DNA of 5,953 bases from Dehalococcoidales bacterium. GTDB lineage: Bacteria > Chloroflexota > Dehalococcoidia > Dehalococcoidales > JAQTRN01. The stretch is taken from NCBI GenBank assembly GCA_028711795.1, contig JAQTRN010000068.1, forward strand, positions 1 through 5,953. Reading direction: 5' to 3'. Position 1 is the first letter of the stretch. Each line of letters begins with the position of its first letter. The translations under genes and the position numbers were made by a program. A model generated the notes under the pieces. It did no database searches and had not been told where the DNA came from. It was given only the letters and a program-made list of their open reading frames with translations. Positions 1-5,096 of the stretch are shown in pieces.

Positions 1-160
1 GGAATATCTGCTTTGGTACAACACCGAAAAGCCACACCGCTCTATTGGCAAACTGCCGCCACTACGCTACTATTGGGATAAGTTCGTCACCAGCCCCAAA
101 AAGTCCAATACATCCTGGACGCTTACATAGAATTGTAGTCAGCCGCGACTGAGTGTAAAA
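1..160 (+). mobile_element. Right end of an insertion sequence (boundary approximate)
   Basis: The transposase fragment implies an insertion sequence that starts left of the window. Its right terminal repeat should lie shortly after the transposase stop at 130. The stretch 133-160 is a plausible place, and it contains a small interrupted inverted repeat (TCAG at 139-142, CTGA at 149-152). The left end is not in view, so the inverted repeat cannot be matched and no target duplication can be seen. The end coordinate is therefore an estimate. Confidence 0.4.
2..130 (+). CDS. DDE (rve-type) transposase, C-terminal fragment cut by window edge
   Basis: This is the last 42 codons of a transposase with an integrase-core (rve, DDE) catalytic domain. 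The frame is open from the first base and ends in TAG at 128-130. The visible peptide starts EYLLWYNTEKPHRSIGKLPP. The pattern WYNxEKPHRxxGxxPPLxYY is the hallmark of the end of the rve domain in IS3/IS481-like transposases, just after the catalytic glutamate helix. The catalytic residues lie outside the window, so it cannot be told whether the element is intact. The remaining tail is basic and serine-rich (KFVTSPKKSN), as is usual after this domain. The family-level call is firm. The exact IS family (IS481 versus IS3) cannot be settled from this fragment. Confidence 0.85.
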   Translation, partial: EYLLWYNTEKPHRSIGKLPPLRYYWDKFVTSPKKSNTSWTLT

Positions 161-161
161 T
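133..161 (+). promoter_or_regulatory. Candidate promoter ahead of the histidine kinase, in or beside the IS end
   Basis: TTGTAG at 133-138 and TAAAAT at 156-161 are separated by 17 bases. The -10 element matches the sigma70 consensus in five of six positions. The -35 element matches only its TTG. Transcription would start near 168, about 100 bases before the preferred kinase start. There is no better candidate between the transposase stop and the kinase. The call is tentative because the -35 is weak. Confidence 0.33.
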
Positions 162-268
162 AGGATAGGCAGACCCAAAAGGCCAGTCTTTGTCGGTAGT
201 TGCGACAACCGGATGATATGAGCACTCAGATGCAGCATTTACAGTCTTCCGAAGGACCCGGTGAGAAC

Positions 269-1441
269 ATGGATAACGGTACCGTTCATGAGTTATCCCA
301 CTACCTCAAAGAGCGCGTGAAGGAGTTAAACTGTCTTTACGGCATTTCACGTCTGGAAGAAGGCGAACCGGGCTCGGTAGATGAATTCCTTAAAGGGGTC
401 ATTGATTTGATTCCCCAGTCATGGCAATATCCTTCGGCCACTTGTGCGCGCATCAAATTAAGGAATCGCCAATTATGTACGGTTAATTTCCGGGAAACAC
501 CCTGGAAGCAATCGGAGAGAATCATCGTTAATGGCAGGCGTTTCGGTGTGCTGGAGGTCTATTACCTTGAGGAAAAGCCGGTCAGCTACGAAGGCCCTTT
601 TCTCAAAGAGGAGCGTGATTTGATCCGGGCCATCGCCGAAAGACTGGGTCACGGCATCGAGCGTAAAATCGCCGTGAACGGCCTTAATTCTCTCTACAAA
701 CGGGAGAAGGAGTTGCGCCAGAGACTGCAGACCGAGATGCAGAGGCGGGTAGACTTCAACCGTAAATTGATTCACGAGTTGAAAACGCCGTTAACTTCGC
801 TGCTGGCAACCAGTCAGTTGCTTTCCGAGGAAACCCGTGGCACGAGGTTAGAGAGATTGGCCGGCTATGTTTGGGAAAGCACCAGCAGCCTTAACAACCG
901 TATTGATGAATTGCACGACGTGGTCAAGGGCGAGATGAGGAGATTGGAGCTCAGGCTGAAACCGCTGGATGTAAACGGGCTTCTTACTACCATCGTAGAA
1001 GAGATGCTGCCGCTGTCACGCAAGTACGGCATTGATATTGATCTTGAAATAGAAGAGTCCATGCCGGAGGTATACGCCGACCCTGAGCGCGTCCGGCAGA
1101 TAATGCTCAACCTGATCAATAACGCCTGCAAGTATGCTGCGGAGGGGAAGCGGATTACCGTCACCGCCAAACGGAAAGGCGATTATGTGACCATCGGGGT
1201 ACGGGATTATGGTTCTGGCATACCGGCGGAGGAGCATTCCAGACTGTTCGAACCCGGTTATAAGTCTAACCGTTCCGGGGAGCGGCCGGTTGGACTGGGC
1301 ATCGGCCTGACACTCTGCAAGATGCTGGTTGAGCTTCATGGTGGTAGAATCTGGTTTAAGAGCCGGGTCGGCAGCGGCTCCAGTTTCTTTTTTACGCTAC
1401 CTATACTGGACATGAACGCGAGACCTCTGGGGAATGAATAA
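269..1441 (+). CDS. Soluble sensor histidine kinase, GAF-like sensor plus HisKA/HATPase_c
   Basis: This is a 390-residue cytoplasmic sensor kinase with no hydrophobic segment long enough to span a membrane. Residues ~8-135 form a GAF/PAS-like input domain (start ELSHYLKERVKELNCLYGIS) of a type common in Dehalococcoidia kinases. Its ligand is unknown, and it has cysteines at residues 22, 59 and 70. A charged helical linker (~140-165) leads into HisKA, with the phospho-acceptor His169 in the motif HELKTPLTS. Its HExxT pattern suggests phosphatase activity as well. The HATPase domain shows the N box (NLINNACKYA, 281-290), G1 (DYGSGIP, 313-319), F box (LFEPGY) and G2 (GLGIGL, 342-347). ATG 269 is preferred because GGTGA lies four bases upstream and because the conserved family start follows within a few residues. 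In-frame alternatives are ATG 218 and TTG 200, neither with a convincing ribosome site. The stop abuts the response regulator start, so the two form a cognate pair. Confidence 0.92.
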   Translation: MDNGTVHELSHYLKERVKELNCLYGISRLEEGEPGSVDEFLKGVIDLIPQSWQYPSATCARIKLRNRQLCTVNFRETPWKQSERIIVNGRRFGVLEVYYLEEKPVSYEGPFLKEERDLIRAIAERLGHGIERKIAVNGLNSLYKREKELRQRLQTEMQRRVDFNRKLIHELKTPLTSLLATSQLLSEETRGTRLERLAGYVWESTSSLNNRIDELHDVVKGEMRRLELRLKPLDVNGLLTTIVEEMLPLSRKYGIDIDLEIEESMPEVYADPERVRQIMLNLINNACKYAAEGKRITVTAKRKGDYVTIGVRDYGSGIPAEEHSRLFEPGYKSNRSGERPVGLGIGLTLCKMLVELHGGRIWFKSRVGSGSSFFFTLPILDMNARPLGNE

Positions 1442-2122
1442 GTGAAAGTAGCCATTATCGAGGACGAAAAAAGCATCATTGATGCCGTAAATATCGCCTT
1501 CGAATTCCGCTGGCCCGGTGTGAAACTGGTCGCGGCGATGACCGGTAGGGATGGTATTGCCCTGGTGAAAAATGAGTCGCCTGACGTTACTATCTTGGAT
1601 ATTAACCTGCCGGATATGAGTGGCTTCGATGTTCTCAAAGAAATCCGTAAGTTCTCGGCCGTACCCTTGATTATCCTCACTGTCCGCTCGGATGATGAAG
1701 ACATGCTGCGTGGCCTGGAAGCTGGTGCTGATGACTACATCGTCAAGCCCTTCAACTATCTTACTCTACTAGCAAGAGTAAGGGCCGTACTGAGGCGAGC
1801 AGAAAAAACGCCGATTCCAAACGACCAGTATACGGTTATCAGTCCGCGAGTGAGAATCGATTTCGTCAACCAGAGAGTGAAGGTGGATAACCGTCTGGTC
1901 AGGCTAACCCCGGTGGAGTACCGCCTCCTTGTCCTGTTGGTGAAGAATAAGGATATTGTCGTTTCCCACCAGAGAATTATGGAGGAGATCTGGGGGAAAC
2001 TCTTCAACGGTGACACGGAAAACATTCGCATCTACGTGCGGCGTCTGCGCAAAAAACTACAGGACAGCCCCCCTAAGTTTATCCTGAGCAAGCACCGTTC
2101 TGGCTATATGTTCGTGAGCTAG
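1442..2122 (+). CDS. OmpR/PhoB-family response regulator
   Basis: This is a 226-residue DNA-binding response regulator of normal family length. The receiver domain (1-~118) has acidic-pocket residues Glu7 and Asp8, phospho-acceptor Asp53 (ILDINLPD), Thr80 and Lys102 (IVKPF), all as expected for an active receiver. A short linker leads to an OmpR-type winged-helix domain (~128-226). This contains the typical LTPVEYRLL helix, the recognition-helix region ENIRIYVRRLRKKL and a final wing HRSGYMF. The GTG start directly follows the kinase TAA with no spacing, which implies translational coupling. A purine-rich GGGGA lies about ten bases upstream, inside the kinase gene. The target genes cannot be read from the sequence. 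The downstream nrpR gene has its own promoter, so control of it by this regulator is only a possibility. Confidence 0.95.
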   Translation: MKVAIIEDEKSIIDAVNIAFEFRWPGVKLVAAMTGRDGIALVKNESPDVTILDINLPDMSGFDVLKEIRKFSAVPLIILTVRSDDEDMLRGLEAGADDYIVKPFNYLTLLARVRAVLRRAEKTPIPNDQYTVISPRVRIDFVNQRVKVDNRLVRLTPVEYRLLVLLVKNKDIVVSHQRIMEEIWGKLFNGDTENIRIYVRRLRKKLQDSPPKFILSKHRSGYMFVS

Positions 2123-2142
2123 CTACCGTAACCCGGGAAGGT

Positions 2143-2158
2143 CCGGAAGAAGCTCCGG
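2143..2158. repeat. Inverted repeat CCGGA-N6-TCCGG, possible operator
   Basis: Perfect 5-base arms (2143-2147 and 2154-2158) flank a 6-base spacer, 20 bases after the response regulator stop. The geometry resembles the GGAA-N6-TTCC operator described for NrpR of Methanococcus maripaludis, although only GGA/TCC of each arm fits. It lies about 150 bases upstream of the nrpR -35 box. It is too short and lacks the T tract needed for an intrinsic terminator. Function is uncertain. Confidence 0.3.
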
Positions 2159-2212
2159 CATAGCCGACACACCATCCGAACTGTTTGCGTTCGTATGCAG
2201 TCGCGTCCCTTC

Positions 2213-2266
2213 GCAAATACTTCCACTGGATATTGTCTCTCTGTGGTTTTTCGTGTGGGTATTTGC
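2213..2266. repeat. Long inverted repeat / hairpin in the gap before nrpR
   Basis: GCAAATAC at 2213-2220 is the exact reverse complement of GTATTTGC at 2259-2266. The stem can continue inward with CCAC 2223-2226 and GTGG 2255-2258 across a two-base bulge. The loop is about 28 bases. The left arm can instead pair upstream with TTTGCG at 2184-2189, so the two folds exclude each other. No T run follows. Confidence 0.4.
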
Positions 2267-2289
2267 CATGTGATGCTAATGTTAAATGA

Positions 2290-2306
2290 ATGTCACTATG
2301 TGACAT
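2290..2306. promoter_or_regulatory. 17-bp palindromic operator candidate at the nrpR promoter
   Basis: ATGTCAC-TAT-GTGACAT is a perfect inverted repeat with 7-base arms and a 3-base centre. It ends one base before the -35 box of the nrpR promoter. A dimeric repressor bound here would obstruct RNA polymerase. NrpR autoregulation is the simplest reading, but the sequence differs from the archaeal NrpR site (GGAA-N6-TTCC), so another regulator is possible. A further TGACA overlaps the -35 itself, giving three copies of the TGTCA/TGACA element in a row. Confidence 0.5.
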
Positions 2307-2307
2307 A

Positions 2308-2337
2308 TTGACAACATTTGAGACCAGAGTGTATAGT
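2308..2337 (+). promoter_or_regulatory. Sigma70-like promoter of the nrpR-gdh operon
   Basis: A consensus TTGACA (-35) at 2308-2313 and TATAGT (-10, five of six) at 2332-2337 are separated by 18 bases. Transcription should begin near 2343-2345, leaving a leader of only about 20 bases before the nrpR ATG at 2363. This is the best promoter in the window, and its consensus form supports a bacterial host. Confidence 0.65.
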
Positions 2338-2362
2338 ACAGTATTAACCTGCTTTTACTACG

Positions 2363-3382
2363 ATGAGCTTTGAAAAACAGGACATTGAAAGAAAGACTCT
2401 ATCGATTCTGAAGGTACTGCATGAAGTTCAGGAGCCGGTTGGCTCCCGAATCATTGCTGAACGGCTGAGATCACAGGGCGTCGACCTCAATGAAAGAACT
2501 GTGAGATACCACCTTAGATTGATGGACGAGCGCGGGCTGACACAGCTCGTGGGTAAGCTGAATGGGCGACGAATTACTAACGATGGTATCAACGAGATAA
2601 ATCAAGCTCTGATAAAAGATAAGGTCGGCTTTGCCACCTCCAGAATAGAGACTCTAGCTTTCTCCACCGGTTTTGACTACGAAACCCGCCGGGGGCCGCT
2701 ACCCGTGAACGTATCCCTTTTCCCCAGAGACAGGTTCGGTGAAGCCCTTCAAATAATGGGGCCAGTCTTTGACAAAGGGTTGTGTATCAGTTCCATCTTC
2801 GCCGTAGCTATGCCGGGGCAACGCTTGGGAGAGATAGTAGTTCCTGAGGGTAGGGTCGGTATGGCTACTGTTTGCAGCGCCGCTATTAATGGCGTCCTGC
2901 TCAAGGCAGGCATCCCGATGGACTCCCGTTTCGGCGGCATCCTGCAATTGAAGGGTCATAGACCATCGCGCTTCGTAGAAATAATCCACTATAGCGGCTC
3001 CTCACTGGACCCTTCGGAGATTTTCATCAAGGCCAGGATGACTTCAGTGAGAGATGTTATGCTCACGGGTAATGGTGAGGTACTGGCCAGTTTCTGCGAG
3101 ATCCCAGCCATTTGCCGACCGGCTGCGGAACGTGTGATGCAGGGTCTGAACCAGGCGGGTATAACAGGGCTGCTCTGTCTGGGTGATACCGGTAAAGATG
3201 TCTGTGAAATCCCGATAGCACCTAACAAGGTGGGTGTGGTCTTAATCAGTGGCTTAAATCCGGTGGCCGCCGTGCATGAATTCGGTATTGAGACAGAAAA
3301 CCATAGTATGTGTGCTCTTATGGAGTATGAAGACCTGGTTAAACAGGATGAAGTATTCAGCGATATGTTCAGTCACAGGTAA
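2363..3382 (+). CDS. nrpR: NrpR-like nitrogen-regulation repressor (winged helix + one NrpR/DUF128 domain)
   Basis: This is a 339-residue transcriptional regulator. Residues ~8-78 are a winged helix (RKTLSILKVL ... ERTVRYHLRLMDERGLTQL ... GRRITNDGINEI), the N-terminal DNA-binding module of NrpR. Residues ~85-330 form one NrpR (DUF128) domain, ending in the typical GLNPVAAVHEFGIE and EYEDL segments. In methanogenic archaea NrpR represses nitrogen-fixation and ammonium-assimilation genes, and 2-oxoglutarate releases it from DNA. The M. maripaludis protein has two NrpR domains after the winged helix. This one has a single domain, as in other shorter homologues. No Shine-Dalgarno precedes ATG 2363 and the predicted leader is very short, which suggests low expression. 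It is the first gene of the operon, 39 bases before glutamate dehydrogenase, which is its most obvious target. The family call is strong. The effector and target in this host are inferred. Confidence 0.87.
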   Translation: MSFEKQDIERKTLSILKVLHEVQEPVGSRIIAERLRSQGVDLNERTVRYHLRLMDERGLTQLVGKLNGRRITNDGINEINQALIKDKVGFATSRIETLAFSTGFDYETRRGPLPVNVSLFPRDRFGEALQIMGPVFDKGLCISSIFAVAMPGQRLGEIVVPEGRVGMATVCSAAINGVLLKAGIPMDSRFGGILQLKGHRPSRFVEIIHYSGSSLDPSEIFIKARMTSVRDVMLTGNGEVLASFCEIPAICRPAAERVMQGLNQAGITGLLCLGDTGKDVCEIPIAPNKVGVVLISGLNPVAAVHEFGIETENHSMCALMEYEDLVKQDEVFSDMFSHR

Positions 3383-3405
3383 TTAGCTAAAACGCCGAAT
3401 CAATT

Positions 3406-3411
3406 AGGAGG
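3406..3411 (+). promoter_or_regulatory. Strong ribosome binding site of glutamate dehydrogenase
   Basis: A full AGGAGG lies ten bases before the ATG at 3422, inside the 39-base nrpR-gdh gap. It contrasts with the lack of any such site before nrpR, so one transcript can give much enzyme and little repressor. No separate promoter is visible in the gap. Confidence 0.7.
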
Positions 3412-3421
3412 GAGAAGAGTA

Positions 3422-4702
3422 ATGGCAAGGGCAACCGCAGTAAGTACCGCAAAACCGGGCAAAGAAAATCCTTTCGAAATCGTACAGAGACAGATAGACA
3501 GATGCGCCGAGATCCTCAATCTGGATCCTCAGGTTACCAACATGCTGAAGCACCCGCTACGTGAGCTTCACATGTCGCTACCTGTCCGTATGGACGACGG
3601 ATCGATAAAAGTCTTCCAGGGATTCCGTATCCTCTACAACGACGCCAGGGGGGTCGGCAAAGGAGGTATCCGTTTCCATCCTGCGGAAACGGCTGATACT
3701 GTACGAGCGCTGGCTGCCTGGATGACATGGAAATGCTCTCTGCTGGATCTGCCGCTGGGTGGGGCGAAGGGTGGCGTCATCTGTAATCCTAAGGAGATGT
3801 CTACTGCCGAACTGGAGCGTTTGAGCCGGGCTTATGTGCGGGGCGCATACACCTTTATCGGCCCAGACAAAGATGTCCCGGCGCCAGATGTTTACACTAA
3901 TCCTCAGATAATGGCCTGGATGGCCGATGAATATTCCATGATTGCCGGTAAGATACAATTCGGGGTTATTACCGGTAAACCGCTGTCTATTGGTGGGTCC
4001 CCGGGGAGAGGCGATGCCACAGCCCGCGGTGGCATGTACACTATCCGTGAAGCGGCACAAGCGATGGGAATGAACCTGCGTGACTGCACCGTCGCGGTAC
4101 AGGGTTATGGCAACGCCGGATATCATGCCGCGCGATTGTGCCAGGCACTATTCGGCTCTAAAGTCATAGCCGTCTGTGATAGTAAGGGTGGCGTCTACTG
4201 CGAAACGGGCATTGATGCACAAAAGGCTTTTGATTGTAAGAAGGAGACGGGCTCTGTCTGTAATTTGGATACCGGTGAGCGTATTTCCAATACCGATATT
4301 CTGGCGCTTGACGTCGACATATTGATTCCGGCTGCCATCGAAAATGTCATCACTGAGAGGAATGCTTCTCAGGTTAAAGCCAGGATCATTGCCGAACTGG
4401 CCAACGGCCCGACGACTCCGGAGGCTGACGAAATTCTGTATGCTAACGGCGTCCATGTCATCCCCGATTTCCTCTGTAATGCCGGTGGGGTCACCGTGTC
4501 TTATTTTGAAATGGTTCAGAATGCCTACAGCTATTACTGGGATGAAGCCGAGGTTTACGAAAAGCTGGATAAGAGGATGACGTCAGCATATCACTCAGTT
4601 TTGAATACCAGCCACCAGTACAATATCAATATGCGGCAGGCGGCGTACGTGCTGGCGGTCAAGCGTGTCGTAGAGGCAATGAAGATACGGGGGTGGGTAT
4701 AG
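3422..4702 (+). CDS. gdhA: Glutamate dehydrogenase (Glu/Leu/Phe/Val dehydrogenase family)
   Basis: This 426-residue cytoplasmic enzyme has the usual length of the hexameric bacterial/archaeal type. It reversibly converts 2-oxoglutarate and ammonium to glutamate with NAD(P)H. The dimerisation/substrate domain (~15-195) shows GGIRFHP (81-87), substrate lysine Lys104, the catalytic-lysine motif GGAKGG with Lys116, and DVPAPDVYTN with the catalytic Asp156. The Rossmann domain (~200-420) has GYGNAG (228-233) and VCDSKGG, with Asp253 at the end of the second strand. This is followed by ELANGPTTPEAD and IPDFLCNAGGVTVSYFEM (348-364). All key residues are present. Cofactor preference cannot be fixed, because this loop occurs in both NAD and NADP enzymes. 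It lies directly downstream of nrpR in the same unit, so nitrogen- and 2-oxoglutarate-responsive control is expected. Specificity for glutamate over other amino acids is inferred from close similarity to known GDHs and from context. Confidence 0.95.
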   Translation: MARATAVSTAKPGKENPFEIVQRQIDRCAEILNLDPQVTNMLKHPLRELHMSLPVRMDDGSIKVFQGFRILYNDARGVGKGGIRFHPAETADTVRALAAWMTWKCSLLDLPLGGAKGGVICNPKEMSTAELERLSRAYVRGAYTFIGPDKDVPAPDVYTNPQIMAWMADEYSMIAGKIQFGVITGKPLSIGGSPGRGDATARGGMYTIREAAQAMGMNLRDCTVAVQGYGNAGYHAARLCQALFGSKVIAVCDSKGGVYCETGIDAQKAFDCKKETGSVCNLDTGERISNTDILALDVDILIPAAIENVITERNASQVKARIIAELANGPTTPEADEILYANGVHVIPDFLCNAGGVTVSYFEMVQNAYSYYWDEAEVYEKLDKRMTSAYHSVLNTSHQYNINMRQAAYVLAVKRVVEAMKIRGWV

Positions 4703-4759
4703 CCCATTGTGGTAGCACGAGAGCGTTGTCGACTTAGGTCGATATTAGAGGAGGCAGCT

Positions 4760-4912
4760 ATGGATTGTTCTCTGAGCGACGGCACTTATCGAGGGAACTG
4801 TGAGTTCTGTGAACAGAAGGTTGACTGTATGTTGCAGGAAGTCCTGAAGAAGCTGAAAAGCCTCGAATCGAGGGTAGCGGAGATCACGTCGGACCCAGTG
4901 CACAGTAGCTAG
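4760..4912 (+). CDS. Small cysteine-rich coiled-coil protein, function unknown
   Basis: This is a 50-residue protein that I do not recognise. The start is ATG 4760, set by a strong AGGAGG (4749-4754) five bases upstream. An in-frame GTG at 4709 has no such site and would add 17 residues of unlikely sequence. The N-terminal part carries Cys3, Cys14, Cys17 and Cys23, with NCEFCEQKVDC giving CxxC-x5-C, which could bind zinc or another metal. Residues ~24-43 have hydrophobics in heptad-like spacing (Leu25, Leu29, Leu32, Leu35, Val39, Ile42) among charged residues, suggesting a short amphipathic or coiled-coil helix and so possibly an oligomer. It lies 57 bases after gdh on the same strand and before a hairpin, so it is probably the last gene of the nrpR-gdh operon. 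A partner or regulatory role for the dehydrogenase is a guess. Confidence 0.66.
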   Translation: MDCSLSDGTYRGNCEFCEQKVDCMLQEVLKKLKSLESRVAEITSDPVHSS

Positions 4913-5096
4913 CAGTCTCCGGGCCCTAAAGCGAACATAAAGGTATTGATGACGGTAATGGCAGGAGAGACCTGGACATCAAAATAGGTCTCTCCTCTTT
5001 GCCCTGCTTGATTTGTAGGATTTCCGGTCTGCGAAACTCACATCTTGGCGATAGCAGCAGGAAGCGGCCCCCCCATAGGGACCTTGTCTTTTCGAA
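4913..5096. other. Gap between converging genes; no gene seen apart from the hairpin
   Basis: Apart from the 4963-4996 hairpin and a run of seven C at 5068-5074, nothing is recognisable. The open frame that starts at 4999 runs antisense through the PP-loop gene and has no ribosome site, so it is not counted as a gene. Confidence 0.6.
4963..4996 (+). terminator. Hairpin terminator candidate after the nrpR-gdh operon
   Basis: AGGAGAGACCT (4963-4973) and AGGTCTCTCCT (4986-4996) form a perfect 11-bp stem with a 12-base loop, 50 bases after the small gene's stop. Only a short CTTT follows, so the T tract is weak. On the minus strand no T run follows the stem, so it is not a good terminator for the converging gene. 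The stem is strong. Termination efficiency is uncertain. Confidence 0.55.

Larger units (their letters stand above)
2123..2289. other. Intergenic region between response regulator and nrpR; no gene seen
   Basis: No convincing reading frame is present. The region holds a CCGGA-N6-TCCGG inverted repeat at 2143-2158. It also holds three mutually complementary segments: TTTGCG 2184-2189, CGCAAATAC 2212-2220 and GTATTTGC 2259-2266. No hairpin here is followed by a T run, so an intrinsic terminator for the kinase-regulator unit is not evident. Confidence 0.6.

Noticed and set aside
1336..1704. 122-codon minus-strand open frame across the kinase-regulator junction
   Set aside because: It is antisense to two confident genes and serine-rich, as expected for a frame shadow. 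No domain is recognisable.
2143..2158. Hairpin after the response regulator as an intrinsic terminator
   Set aside because: The stem is only five base pairs and no T run follows. It is kept only as a possible operator-like repeat.
3578..4126. 182-codon open frame on the minus strand inside glutamate dehydrogenase
   Set aside because: It is fully antisense to a confident gene with intact motifs. Its peptide is low in conserved features and it has no ribosome site, so it is a shadow of the codon bias of gdh.
4709..4759. GTG 4709 as the start of the small cysteine-rich protein
   Set aside because: It has no ribosome site, and the AGGAGG at 4749-4754 clearly serves ATG 4760. The extra residues would be translated from leader sequence.
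5068..5074. Run of seven C as a frameshift or phase-variable tract
   Set aside because: It lies after the stop of the PP-loop gene, whose C-terminus already looks complete, and it is not inside any supported gene.
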